Positions 52,435-62,405 of a DNA stretch of 64,000 nt are shown here, piece after piece; position 1 is the first letter of the stretch, and the number at the start of each line of letters is the position of its first letter. Source of the DNA: JAXMCK01 sp046349395. Lineage in GTDB: Bacteria; Pseudomonadota; Alphaproteobacteria; Geminicoccales; Geminicoccaceae. The position numbers and the translations under genes are program-made. The notes beneath the pieces are model-generated. The model made no database searches, was not told the DNA's origin, and saw only the letters and a program-made list of their open reading frames with translations. The DNA is taken from contig JAXMCK010000009.1 of assembly GCA_046349395.1 (NCBI GenBank), positions 98,781 through 162,780 of the forward strand, in the 5' to 3' direction.

Positions 52435-53124
52435 TCAGAAGGCTCCATCCTGGGTGACCACGCAGCGGAACGTCTGCCATATTACGTAGAGATCGACGCA
52501 GGTCGACCTATCCCGAACATATTGCAGGTCGTAGGCCAAGGTCTCGGCGAAGGAGAGCTTCCCGCGACCGTAGATCTGGGCGTAGCCGGTGATGCCGGGC
52601 GGCACGGAGAACTTCGCCCAGCCCGCCTCGTCGTAGTGCGGAAGCATCTCGACCATTTCGGGACGCGGACCCACCAGGACCATGTCACCGGTCAGAACGT
52701 GCCAGAAATTCGGCAACTCATCGAGGCTGCTGCGCCTGAGCCAGCGGCCGGCAGGGGTGACCCGCGGGTCGACCTCATGCTGGAGATGCAGGTCGGCCGG
52801 ACCGGCGCTGGCGAAATCGTAGAACTCGGGGTGCCGATCCCGCGAATCGGTGTGCATCGTGCGGAATTTGTAGAAACGGAATGGACGACCGTTGAGGCCA
52901 ACCCTTGATTGAGAGAACAGTGCAGGTCCCGGGCTGTCCAGGCGAATAACAACGGCAATGACGGCCATGATCGGAAGCGCCACGACCAGAGCCAAGCCCG
53001 CGACGACGACTTCAGCGCAACGGTAGAGTGTGCGTCCGGCAGTCCGCGTCGAGGCAACTCGACCATGGACGCGCCCGGAAGCAAGCCGCACTGCCTTCAG
53101 CTCAACTCCCTCCGCAGATGTCAC
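52435..53124 (-). CDS. Undecaprenyl-phosphate sugar phosphotransferase (priming transferase)
   Basis: A protein of 229 residues of the short bacterial sugar transferase type: one membrane segment (VVVAGLALVVALPIMAVIAV), then SPGPALFSQSRVGLNGRPF, FRFYKFRTMHTD, LRRSSLDELPNFWHVLTGDM and LVGPRPEMVEM. It starts repeat-unit assembly by putting a sugar phosphate on undecaprenyl phosphate. It is the first gene of the minus-strand block 48160-53124. The 201 bp upstream hold no gene and probably its promoter. Confidence 0.9.
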   Translation of the reverse strand: MTSAEGVELKAVRLASGRVHGRVASTRTAGRTLYRCAEVVVAGLALVVALPIMAVIAVVIRLDSPGPALFSQSRVGLNGRPFRFYKFRTMHTDSRDRHPEFYDFASAGPADLHLQHEVDPRVTPAGRWLRRSSLDELPNFWHVLTGDMVLVGPRPEMVEMLPHYDEAGWAKFSVPPGITGYAQIYGRGKLSFAETLAYDLQYVRDRSTCVDLYVIWQTFRCVVTQDGAF

Positions 53125-53325
53125 TTGTCTATCACGGAGTTCATGAAAGCACCATCAATTGCAGGGCTCCGGTTAGCCAGCCCGCCGCTGTTCCAGAAGG
53201 CCCGTTCCCACACCGAAATAAGTGTGTCTTCAACGCATCTCGGCGTGACCGCCAAGCGACGGGATAGAGTTTATGTCGAGTTGATATCGTACGGAGTTAT
53301 GGCATGAACGAGCAGCTCTTTCTGG

Positions 53326-55662
53326 TCAGAGCAAAAAGTCGATCGAGTCCCACTGTGACGGCAGGGCGGCGCCGTCCTTCACGATGATGTCGAGTTCGGG
53401 GGACCTGGTGCCCCACAGGTTGACCTGAATGCGCGTGTCGTCGCCATCGGCCTGGACGCGCACCTGGCGAGCGCCCGTGAACGCCTCGGCGCCGATGAAG
53501 CGCAATCCTTCCGTGCCCAGCTGGGTCAGGTCGATCAGATCACCCGTCCTGTCCCCGACACCCTCGAAATCGATGACCTCGTCGACCTCGTCCTCAACGT
53601 CGAAACTGTAGAGATCGTGGCCGTGTCCGCCGCGCAGAACGTCGCTGCCGGCCTCGCCACGCAGTAGGTCGTCGCCCCTGCCGCCGATGAGCAGGTCGTC
53701 GCCCGAACCGCCTGAGATCTCGTCGTTGCCGCCGCGCCCGTTGAGCCGGTTCGCACCATCGTTGCCGAGCAAGTAGTTGCTCATGGCGTTGCCGCGACCA
53801 TGGAGGGGCGCCGCCCCGTCCTTGAGGACGAGAACCTCGACATTGTCGGCGAGGTCCAGGCCGACCAGGGCTACGACCGTGTCGGTCCCTGCCCCCGCCC
53901 GCTCCACGACTCGGTCCCCGGTTTCGTCGACGATATAGAAGTCGTCTCCGTCCCCTCCGAGCAGCCGATCGACACCCGGGCCCCCTTCGAGCCAGTCGTT
54001 GCCGGCCGCCCCGAGCAGCCGATCGCGCCCGGCTCCGCCGGTCAGCGTGTCGTCGCCGGTCCCACCGCGCAGCGTATCGTCGCCCTCGGCTCCATCGAGC
54101 TGGTCGTCGCCACCGCGGCCCCAGAGGCGGTTCGCCGCCTCGTTGCCGAAGATCGCGTTGTCGAGGTTGTTGCCCGTGGCGTCGATCCTGCCCTGCAGCG
54201 GCTGGATCAGCAGCTTCTCGACCTCGGCGGGCAGGGTCATGGTACGGAAGGCGACGATCCGGTCGTCGCCTCCACCAGGGCGCTCGACGATGCGGTCCTC
54301 GGCGTCGAACTCGCCGATGATGTAGAGATCGTCGCCGTCGCCCCCGACAAGCCGATCCGCATCGAGACCGCCGTCCAGCACGTCGTCGCCCGGGCCGCCG
54401 ATCAGCCTATCACGTCCATCCTCGCCGTTGAGCGAGTCGTTGCCCCTGCCGCCGATCAGCCGGTCGTCCGAGCCGCCGCCGAACAGCGTGTCCTTGCCGT
54501 CGCCGCCGTCGAGGACGTCACGGTCCTCGCCGGTGATCTCGTCGATGTCGCCGATAGCGAGCACGCTCGCCAGCGACCGGTCACCGTGAGCCGCTCCGCT
54601 AGCCTCGATCCAGGCCGACGCTCCCCCGCGCTCCAGATACCAGCGTCCTTCCGTGTAGCGCGAGATCTCGAGGATGAGATCGCTTGGTGGCTGGTCACCA
54701 ATCTCCGTCTGGTCCTCGAATCCGGCCTCGATGGGCAAGCGGTCGGCACTATCGAGCCGAAAGCCGCCCTTGACATCGTCGAACTGGACGACCGGCAGGC
54801 CCGGAGCGTGGTCGGCCGCCTGGGGCGAGCGCGCCGCCCATGGGAAGTAGGTCAGTGCCCTAACGTCCGACGGCAGCACCTCGGTGAACGAAACCGGCAG
54901 GTCGGCGAGATCGACGGTCTTCTCGATCCCGGGCCCGCTTATCGTGAAGCTGATCCAGTGCAGCGAGGCGAAGTCGACAACCGAGCTTAGCCGGTACCAA
55001 GTGTCGGGCTGCAGCTCGAGGCCGAGGTCGAAGCTCTCCCAGTGCGACTCGGTGGCAGGCTTGCCATTCAGCTCGTCCTCGCTGCCGATGCGAACAGAGA
55101 GTTCGCCGGCCCGATTGATCCCGGCCATCGCCATCCAGTCCGCACCCATATAGCGGATCGGATCCGGGCCACTCTCGAGGAACTCCTGGTCGATGCCGAA
55201 TACCACGTCGGCCGGTAGGTCAGACGCGAACCTGACCATGGCCGACATCAACCCGAATTGCGGATCCTCCAACCAGGCCCCGACGCCGCCTGCTGTCGTC
55301 AGTGCCGTGACGATGGCACTGAAGTTCGTGGGGACGCCGCCGAACAGCACATCATCGCCGGTTCCGCCGAGAAGGCAGTCATTGCCGTCATCTCCCACGA
55401 GGCGATCAGCCCCCGTACCTCCAAATGCCGTGTCGTTGCCGCGACCGCCGCTGACGAGATCGTTCCCCGCCCTACCCCGGATGACATCGTCCGACCCATG
55501 GCCGAGAAGGCCGTTTCCGAGTTCGTTCCCGAAGATCCGGTTGGCAAGCTCATTTCCAATGCCGGCTCGCGCAGGTGAATGGCCAAGCAGAACAAGGTCA
55601 TACTCGTTTTCTGCGAGTGCATAGCTTACGGATGATGTGACGAGTTGCTTCCCCGTCATCAC
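53326..55662 (-). CDS. RTX-type calcium-binding repeat protein, probably type I secreted
   Basis: A protein of 778 residues. Blocks of glycine/aspartate nonapeptides (GGxGxDxLx) occur at about 40-110, 385-460, 500-575 and 620-690, e.g. GGTGADRLVGDDGNDCLLGG and GGAGRDRLLGAAGNDWLEGG. They form calcium-binding beta-rolls. The central part (about 110-370) is beta-rich and not recognised; no protease or lipase motif is seen. There is no N-terminal signal peptide, as expected for type I secretion, whose signal lies at the C-terminus. No secretion genes are in the window. Confidence 0.87.
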   Translation of the reverse strand: MMTGKQLVTSSVSYALAENEYDLVLLGHSPARAGIGNELANRIFGNELGNGLLGHGSDDVIRGRAGNDLVSGGRGNDTAFGGTGADRLVGDDGNDCLLGGTGDDVLFGGVPTNFSAIVTALTTAGGVGAWLEDPQFGLMSAMVRFASDLPADVVFGIDQEFLESGPDPIRYMGADWMAMAGINRAGELSVRIGSEDELNGKPATESHWESFDLGLELQPDTWYRLSSVVDFASLHWISFTISGPGIEKTVDLADLPVSFTEVLPSDVRALTYFPWAARSPQAADHAPGLPVVQFDDVKGGFRLDSADRLPIEAGFEDQTEIGDQPPSDLILEISRYTEGRWYLERGGASAWIEASGAAHGDRSLASVLAIGDIDEITGEDRDVLDGGDGKDTLFGGGSDDRLIGGRGNDSLNGEDGRDRLIGGPGDDVLDGGLDADRLVGGDGDDLYIIGEFDAEDRIVERPGGGDDRIVAFRTMTLPAEVEKLLIQPLQGRIDATGNNLDNAIFGNEAANRLWGRGGDDQLDGAEGDDTLRGGTGDDTLTGGAGRDRLLGAAGNDWLEGGPGVDRLLGGDGDDFYIVDETGDRVVERAGAGTDTVVALVGLDLADNVEVLVLKDGAAPLHGRGNAMSNYLLGNDGANRLNGRGGNDEISGGSGDDLLIGGRGDDLLRGEAGSDVLRGGHGHDLYSFDVEDEVDEVIDFEGVGDRTGDLIDLTQLGTEGLRFIGAEAFTGARQVRVQADGDDTRIQVNLWGTRSPELDIIVKDGAALPSQWDSIDFLL

Positions 55663-55774
55663 CTGTCATCCTTTCTCGGATTGGTGACCGTAGCGAAAAG
55701 CAAGCTAGCGCGTCCATGGTGCTGGTGACAGGATGACTTAGCAGCAATGCGCTCATCGAGCGAAGAGGAAGTCG

Positions 55775-56488
55775 TTGTATCCCATTTCAAATCGCGAACT
55801 CAGTATCAGCGCTCTTGTCGAGCACTGGCTCCGGCACCGCGAGGACAAGGCCACCGCTGGCGACCTTATGAGCGAACTGGTGCAGCGTTTCTGGAAGGGT
55901 GAGCTTGCGTTGCGAGCCCCTCTAGGTGCCCGTCCCTGGCAACGTGGTGAGCTACTCAGTGTGATCCGCTCGACGATCCCGGCCAATGAGGTCGAGGCGG
56001 TTTTTGAGTGGCCGGAGCCACTCCCCGACCCGTCGGGGTCGATGGTGTTCGAGTTCCCACCGCGGCTGAGGTTGGCGCCCGACCCCGAGCGTTGGACAGA
56101 AGCTGATCTTGAAGCCGCCTATGCGGCCTTCGCCGAATGGAAGGTCGACCAATACCCCCACCACCTCTTGCGGGCCATGTTGTCGATGCTGGTGGACCGC
56201 GACGACTTCGCTGCACTGTGTGACCGGCATGGCTGGCCGCGGCCTGGTTTCTGGTTCCGGAGCCCATGGCCCAGCAAAGGTGCCCGGAGGTCCCGAACGG
56301 CCGCGCAGGACTACAGGAACTGGCTGCAACAGAACGTCAGAAGCGGCGCGGCCCTGCGGGCCAAGAAGGACTGGTGCGCCGACGCCCTGGAGCGCTTTCC
56401 AGGACTGACCCAAGGCGCGTTCGATAACATCTGGTCCAAGGTTGCTCCGCCCGAGTGGCGGAAGGCCGGGCGACGTCCAAACACGTAG
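55775..56488 (+). CDS. Protein of unknown function in mobile island
   Basis: A protein of 237 residues, beginning with an RELSISALVEHWLRHREDKA segment. Codon use is like a real gene and the antisense frames give no recognisable family. There is an acidic, proline-containing middle (FEWPEPLPDPSGSMVFEFPP) and a basic C-terminal part with several Trp (FWFRSPWPSKGARRSR; NWLQQNVRSGAALRAKKDW). The pattern might suit a DNA-interacting accessory protein of the island, but I recognise no domain. The start codon is TTG or ATG in the first residues; position 55775 gives the longest frame. Confidence 0.55.
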   Translation: MYPISNRELSISALVEHWLRHREDKATAGDLMSELVQRFWKGELALRAPLGARPWQRGELLSVIRSTIPANEVEAVFEWPEPLPDPSGSMVFEFPPRLRLAPDPERWTEADLEAAYAAFAEWKVDQYPHHLLRAMLSMLVDRDDFAALCDRHGWPRPGFWFRSPWPSKGARRSRTAAQDYRNWLQQNVRSGAALRAKKDWCADALERFPGLTQGAFDNIWSKVAPPEWRKAGRRPNT

Positions 56489-56584
56489 GGCTGCTGCGGC
56501 TCGCGCTGCCCCAATAATCCAAACCCCCAACTCTCGACGTTTTGCCCCCTTTTGACCGGCGCCCTTGTGCCGATCTGGCGGAGC

Positions 56585-56770
56585 ATGACGCCGCCCCTGC
56601 CCCGTCCTGATCGTTCCTCTGCCGAGCGGCGGGAGACTGCCCTGCTCGCACTGGTGCGGGCACTGGCGCGCCATGCCGCGCGCGAGACGGCGAAGGCCTC
56701 GGCGTTGGCCCACCCCCAGCCTGCAGAGGTGTCGTCCGGTGACCAGCCGCAGCATCGGTCCGATCGCTAG
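56585..56770 (+). CDS. Small protein of unknown function upstream of the excisionase-like gene
   Basis: A possible protein of 61 residues (MTPPLPRPDRSSAERRETAL, then LALVRALARHAARETAKASA) with one amphipathic helix. Its end overlaps the HTH gene start by 32 bp, a layout common in such islands. The evidence is only reading frame and position; it could be non-coding. Confidence 0.35.
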   Translation: MTPPLPRPDRSSAERRETALLALVRALARHAARETAKASALAHPQPAEVSSGDQPQHRSDR

Positions 56771-56948
56771 CTCTCGTCCTTTCCTCACCGTCCGCCAGGT
56801 GGCCGAGGAGCTCGGCTATTGCGAGCGCCAGGTCCGGCGCTGGATCGCCGCCGGCCTGTTGCCGGTGCATCGCCTCGGCCGCTCGGTTCGTATCTCCAAG
56901 CCCGACCTTGCGGCGTTTCTCGCCGCTGCCCGCCACTCCGGTCGGTAG
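56739..56948 (+). CDS. Excisionase-like helix-turn-helix DNA-binding protein
   Basis: A protein of 69 residues with an HTH_17/MerR-like excisionase domain: FLTVRQVAEELGYCERQVRR, WIAAGLLPVHRLGRSVRISK and DLAAFLAAARHSGR. Proteins of this type bend DNA and steer recombinases toward excision. I choose the GTG at 56739; an earlier ATG at 56673 lies in a frame of low complexity. The recombinase genes follow after about 150 bp of AT-rich DNA that may hold their promoter. Confidence 0.8.
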   Translation: MTSRSIGPIASSRPFLTVRQVAEELGYCERQVRRWIAAGLLPVHRLGRSVRISKPDLAAFLAAARHSGR

Positions 56949-57101
56949 TTGAGCGGGTCTTTCCCTGTCATCATAAGTCATTGCATGTCATATACTTCGC
57001 TTGTTCTCACCATTACATACACATCTCGATCACCTTCTTTACAACGTGCATGTAATGGCGTATTTCACCTCCAGTCACGTCCTGCCCTGACGAGTCAACG
57101 C

Positions 57102-58799
57102 ATGTCCGCAACTGTCCGTTCGTCCCTTGCCACCCCCGACCAGGCGTTCGGCCTGCCGCCGGTGCCCACCCTGGCCGATGTGCTCAAGGCCCTCGACCGC
57201 CATCCCGACCTGACACCCCGGCGGCGCGCGGATCTGCGCTCGGCCGTCATCAGCGTCGCCCGCATCCTCGGCCTGCCGCCGGCCAGCACCCCTGCCCGCC
57301 TCGACCTGCTCCGCCGCCAGCTGGCCCGTGTTCTCCCGGCCGCCCACGACATGACCCGGCCGCGGTGGAACACCGTCCGCTCGCTGTTCGGCAAGGCGCT
57401 GCGCCGGGCCGGGATCGAGGTCCTGCCGGGTCGCTTCCTGGCCAAGCTGGATCCCGCCTGGGCGGCGCTGCGCTCTCGGCTCGTCACCAAGACGCACCGC
57501 GACCGACTCTCGCGCCTGATCCACTACTGTTCGGCCAACGGGATTGCCCCCGAGGCGGTCGACGATGTGGTCATCGACGCCTTCCGGGAGGTCATGTTGA
57601 ATGCCAGCCTCGTGCGGCAGCCCAAGATCGGCGCCCAGCGTGCCGTGGTCTGCTGGAACGAGGCCGTCGACGAGGTGCCCGGCTGGCCGCAGCGCAAGCT
57701 GACGGTCCTCGAGCTGCGCGACCGGTACACCCTGCCGCTCACCGACTTCCCGCCCAGCTTCCAGGCGGATGTGGAGGCCTATCTCGATCACCTTGCCGGC
57801 AAGGACCCGCTCGTCGAGCTAGCGTTCCGCCCGCAGCGGCCGCGCACGATCGAGACCCGCCGCTACGAACTCGGCCAGATCGCCTCCGCACTTGTGCGCC
57901 AGGGCCGCGCCCCGGCGACGATCCGCAGCCTCGCCGACCTCGTGAATCCCGAGGCCGCCAAGCTGGCGCTGCGCTTCATTCTCGCTCGGAGCGGCAACAA
58001 GGTCACCACGCAGACCGGCGGTCTGGCCGGTCTGCTGCTCGCGGTCGCCAGGCATTGGGTGAAGGTGGACGAGGCGACGGAGGCGGCGCTCAAGGCCATC
58101 ACCAAGCGTTGCCGGCCGCCGAAGCAGGGGATGAACGAGAAGAACCGGACCACCTTGCGACAGTTCGACGATCCGGTCGTCGTCCGCAAGCTTCTGCGCC
58201 TGCCGGACGAGGTGCTGGCCGAATTGCGGCACGGAAGCGAGCTGACCCCGGCCCAGGCGCAGCGGCTGCTGCGGGCGCTGGCCATCCGCCTCCTGCAGGT
58301 CGCCCCCATCCGGTTGCAGAACCTCGCCGGCCTCCAGCTCCAGAAGCACCTGATCCGGGTCGGCAGCGGTCGCAATGCGGGCTGGTATCTGCACCTGCCG
58401 GCCGAGGAGGTGAAGAACTCGGTGGCTCTGGAATATCCGTTGCCGGCTGCCGCCGTGCAGATCCTCGACGTCTATCTGGCCAAGGCGCATCCGATGCTGG
58501 CGCAGGGCCAGTCGATGTTTCTTTTCCCCGGCCGTGCCGGCGGGCCGCGCAGCCTGAACGGCTTCGGCGCCACCTTGCGCGACTTCGTCGCCCGCGAGAC
58601 CGGGATACGGATCACGGTCCATCAGTTCCGGCATCTGGCCGGCTTTCTCTACCTGTAGCAGGCCCCGGGCAATCACGAGACGCTGCGTGCCCTGCTCGGC
58701 CACAAGAGCATCGAGACGACGACCCGGTTCTACGCCGGTAAGGAGACGGCGGCTGCGGCCCGCGCCTATGACGCCGCCGTGCTCAGCGGGCTTTCGTGA
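57102..58799 (+). pseudogene. Tyrosine recombinase/integrase interrupted by an in-frame amber codon
   Basis: The full frame is about 565 residues. The N-terminal core-binding part reaches about residue 370; the catalytic domain has APIRLQNLAGLQL (Arg I), HQFRHLAGFLYL (His-x-x-Arg) and, after TAG at 58656-58658, QAPGNHETLRALLGHKSIET with TTRFYAG (catalytic Tyr). The amber codon falls between box II and the Tyr, so the truncated product lacks the nucleophile. The sequence after TAG remains conserved, so the mutation is recent, or the codon is suppressed. ATG at 57102 is preferred; the frame extends upstream to 56949. Its TGA overlaps the next start (TGATG). Confidence 0.85.
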
Positions 58800-59876
58800 T
58801 GGCCAAGGTCGGGACCGAGCTTGTGAGCACCTGTCCGCGCCTCGACCCGCAGCGTGCGGGCCTACCTCCTGCGCAGTGGCCGGCCGCCGACCGCACCGCC
58901 TGGGCCGCCGCGCAAATCGCGGGCGGTCCCTTGGACGAAGTCGGTGCCGCGTCGCACTGGGCTCCGGCCACGCGCCGCAAGGTGGCAGGCAGCTATGGGC
59001 GCTATCTCGGTTGGCTGCAGCGGTCCGGTCAGCTCGACGCGGCGGGTGCCGTCTGCGCGGGCCTGACGGAACCGGTGGTCGCGGCCTATCTCCGCGATCC
59101 GGCGCTTGCCGCGTCGACCATGACCCGGCTCTGTCGGGTCGCGGATCTGCGCCTCTTCGCCACCGCGGTCCTGCCTACCGGCCGATGGGACTGGCTGCGG
59201 CGGATGGAGGCGGCCGCCCGGCAGCGCGTCACGCCCGATAGCGAACGACGGATGCGGCTGCAGCCGGCCGGCGAGCTGGTGCAATTGGGCGAGCGCCTGA
59301 TGGCCGACGCCAAGCTCCGCCAGCCGATCCGCGGCCGCGCCCTTACCCTGTATCGCGATGGCCTGATGATAGCCCTTCTGGCCATGGCTCCGCTGCGGCT
59401 GAAGAACTTCACCGCCCTGGAGCTGGGCAGGACTCTCATCCGGCGCGGCTCGCTCTGGTGGATCACCATCCCGGGCGGCGAGACCAAGACCGGTCGGCCC
59501 TATGAGCGGCCCTTCCCAGAGCGCCTCCTGGCACCGCTCTCCTACTACCTGGATCAGGTGCGCCCTATCCTGCTCGACAGCCGCAGCCGCTGGACGCGGC
59601 CGGCCGGCATGGCGTTATGGATATCGACCCATGGCTCGTCGATGGTCCCGGCCACCATCTACCAGCAGATCGTGTTGCGCACCGGTCAGGCCTTCGGCAC
59701 ACCGCTGCACCCGCATCTGTTCCGCCACTGTGTGTCAATCGGCGCCGGAACGGGACCCCGGATCGGCTTGCAATAAGGACCCCTCTGGTGGGTGGATTCA
59801 GGGCACCACCACCCTGGTCGTCGCGGAGCCGTAGGCGGAGCGGCGGCCAGGGTGGTGCGGCGAACGTCGAGGGGGA

Positions 59877-60605
59877 TCAGGCGCGGTTCTTGAAGCGCCA
59901 GCTCTCGTTGCCGGTCTCGACGATGTCGCAGTGATGGGTGAGGCGATCGAGCAGTGCCGTCGTCATCTTGGCGTCGCCGAAGACGGTAGGCCATTCGCCG
60001 AAGGCGAGGTTGGTGGTGACGATGATCGAGGTCTGCTCGTAGAGCCGGCTGATCAGGTGGAACAGGAGCTGGCCGCCGGACTGGGCGAACGGCAGATAGC
60101 CGAGCTCGTCGAGGACGATGAAGTCCATCCGGCAGAGATAATCGGCCATCCGCCCTTGACGGCCGGCACGACCCTCGGCCTCGAGCTTGTTGACCAGATC
60201 GACGACGTTGAAGAAGCGGCCGCGGGCTCCATCGCGAATGCAGGCCCGGGCGATGGCAATGGCCAGATGGCTCTTGCCCGTGCCGGTGCCGCCCACCAGC
60301 ACGACGTTGCGCTGGTGGGCGAGGAAGTTGCCGCCGGAGAGCTCGCGTACCAGGGCCTCGTTGATCGGGGTGCCGTCGAAGACGAAGTCGGCGACATCCT
60401 TGGCCAGGGGCAGCTTGGCGATGGTGATCTGATACTTGATCGAGCGGGCCTGCTTTTCCGAGATCTCGGCAGTGAGCAGGTCGCCGACCACCCGCTGCGG
60501 CTCGTGCTGCCGCTTCACGGCGGTGGCGATGATCTCGTCGAAGGCGGCCTTCATGCCGTAGAGCTTCAGCTCGCCCATGGCGGTCAGGATCTCGGAGCGT
60601 TGCAT
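59877..60605 (-). CDS. istB: IS21 helper ATPase IstB
   Basis: A DnaC-like AAA+ protein of 242 residues with Walker A VGGTGTGKSHLA, Walker B MDFIVLDELGYLPF and a sensor segment SIIVTTNLAFGEW. IstB helps IstA form the transposition complex. Its ATG is next to the istA stop (TGATG-like overlap), so the pair is coupled. Confidence 0.95.
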   Translation of the reverse strand: MQRSEILTAMGELKLYGMKAAFDEIIATAVKRQHEPQRVVGDLLTAEISEKQARSIKYQITIAKLPLAKDVADFVFDGTPINEALVRELSGGNFLAHQRNVVLVGGTGTGKSHLAIAIARACIRDGARGRFFNVVDLVNKLEAEGRAGRQGRMADYLCRMDFIVLDELGYLPFAQSGGQLLFHLISRLYEQTSIIVTTNLAFGEWPTVFGDAKMTTALLDRLTHHCDIVETGNESWRFKNRA

Positions 60606-62107
60606 CAGACGGCTCTCCTGAGGCGATCGTAGCGGCTGCAGTCGGCAGCCGGGTCGACCCGCAGCCGCAAGGCCTCCGGCGTGACGACCGTGATCGGGGC
60701 CATGGCCGGCTCGCGACGCCGGGCGAGGATGTTGAGGATGACGTCGGCCGAATGGACGTTCTCGCGCAGCGCCTCGGCGCAGGCGGCTTCGACCGCGGAC
60801 AGGCCGTCGCTCAAGACGGCGGTCAGGATGGCGACCATCTGCCGGTCGCCATCATCGATGCCCGCCAGCTTGCGGCGCACCCGATCCAGGCTGGCCGGCA
60901 GGATCCAGTCCTTGAACGGCGCACCGTTACGCAGCGCACCCGGTTTGCGGGCCAGCACCGGCACGTAGTGCCAGGGATCGAAGACCGTCTGATCGCGGCC
61001 GAATGACCGGTGATGCTCACCGACGAGCCTGCCCTCCTGGCGCAGCTCGATCCGCTCGGCATAGGCGCGGATCTCGACCGGACGTCCGATCGCGCACGCG
61101 GCGACCGAGTACTTGTTGTTGTCGAAGCGAACCAGGCAGGTCCTGGAGACCGAGGCCGGCACCGCATGGAAGCCATCGAACCGGCCGGCATAGGGGACCA
61201 GACTCGACCGCTCCGCGTCGAAGACCTCCCAGACGGTGCGCTCGCGCTGCTCGGGATGACGATGCGCCTTGGCGTAGGCGATGCACTGGTCGAGCAGCCA
61301 GGCGTTCAGCTCCTCGTAGCTCTTGACCCGCAGCCGCGGGCTGAAGAACCGCTCGCGCACCAGCCCGACCTGGTTCTCGACCTGGCCCTTCTCCCAGCCC
61401 GAAGCAGGGCTGCAGGCCACCGGCTCGACCAGATAGTGGCCGCACATCTGCAGGAAGCGGCGGTTGTAGAGACGGTCCTTGCCGGCGAAGATCGTCTCCA
61501 CCGCCGTCTTCATGTTGTCGTAGATCCCGCGCGTGCAGGCACCCTTGAAGAAGGCGAACGCCCGGTCGTGGGCGTCGAAGACCATCTCCTGCGTCTCACG
61601 GGGATACGCCCGCACGAACAGCATCCGGCTGTGGCAGAGCCGGACATGGGCGACCTTCACCATCACCGTCGTGCCGTTGATCAGCACGATCTCGTGGCTC
61701 CAGTCGAACTGGTAGGCCTCGCCCGGCGCGAAGCTCAGCGGCACGAAGGCGGACGCCGACGTAGCCATATGCTCTCGGTGCCAGCTCCGCGCATAGCGCC
61801 GGACAGCATCATAGCCGCCCTGATAGCCGAGCCCGCGCAATTCCTCGAAGACCCGCATCAGGGTCAGCCGCTCGCGAACCGGTCTGGCGGCATTCACCGC
61901 CAACAGCCGCTCGAGGTCCTCCTTCCAGGGACCGATCTTCGGCAGCGGCTGGACCTCGCGCTCATACTCGAACGAGGTCGCCCCGGACCGCAGAACCTTG
62001 CGGACCACCTTCCGGGAGACCTTCAGCTCGCGGCAGATCGCCTTGATCGACTTGCCCTGAACGAAATACGCCCGACGAATCTTCCCGATCGTCTCCACCA
62101 CCAGCAT
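60605..62107 (-). CDS. istA: IS21 transposase IstA
   Basis: A transposase of 500 residues. The N-terminal helix-turn-helix (KSIKAICRELKVSRKVVRKV) is followed by the rve DDE domain: YQFDWSHEIVLING (first Asp), CTRGIYDNMKTAV (second Asp) and WEKGQVENQVGLVRERFFSP (Glu). The C-terminal region binds DNA. The length and motifs are those of an intact IstA. Confidence 0.95.
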   Translation of the reverse strand: MLVVETIGKIRRAYFVQGKSIKAICRELKVSRKVVRKVLRSGATSFEYEREVQPLPKIGPWKEDLERLLAVNAARPVRERLTLMRVFEELRGLGYQGGYDAVRRYARSWHREHMATSASAFVPLSFAPGEAYQFDWSHEIVLINGTTVMVKVAHVRLCHSRMLFVRAYPRETQEMVFDAHDRAFAFFKGACTRGIYDNMKTAVETIFAGKDRLYNRRFLQMCGHYLVEPVACSPASGWEKGQVENQVGLVRERFFSPRLRVKSYEELNAWLLDQCIAYAKAHRHPEQRERTVWEVFDAERSSLVPYAGRFDGFHAVPASVSRTCLVRFDNNKYSVAACAIGRPVEIRAYAERIELRQEGRLVGEHHRSFGRDQTVFDPWHYVPVLARKPGALRNGAPFKDWILPASLDRVRRKLAGIDDGDRQMVAILTAVLSDGLSAVEAACAEALRENVHSADVILNILARRREPAMAPITVVTPEALRLRVDPAADCSRYDRLRRAV

Positions 62108-62405
62108 CCCCGACGTGGCTCCCGGTCGTTCCCGGAAACCACCGTGGACCCCAGCCGGCAGGGGGTCCCGATTGGACGCCGATCACCCAGCCAGCGGGGT
62201 CCCTATTCCATGCCGATCAACACCACTGTGCCGCCACCACTCTCGCCCTGGAGAGCCCGGAGGCCGTGCGCGCCGGTGCTGCCGTTCTCGGGCATGCCGC
62301 CTTTGCAACGACCGAGAAGCACTACAATCTGGCTCGGACAGTGGATGCCGGACGGCGCTACCAGGTGGCGATCGCGGATCTCTTCGGAGACGCACGGAGG
62401 CGGTG

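Larger units (their letters stand above)
59733..62222 (-). mobile_element. Intact IS21-family insertion sequence with 8-bp target duplication
   Basis: The element is 2,490 bp. The left end reads TGTCAATCGGCGCCGG and the right end, inward, TGTTGATCGGCATGG; each is followed by the GGGACCCC-type internal repeats of IS21. The target CCACTGTG is duplicated at 59725-59732 and 62223-62230. It carries istA and istB with overlapping ends. Both look functional, and it differs from the decayed elements at 28-33 kb in carrying no hairpin insertions. Confidence 0.92.
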
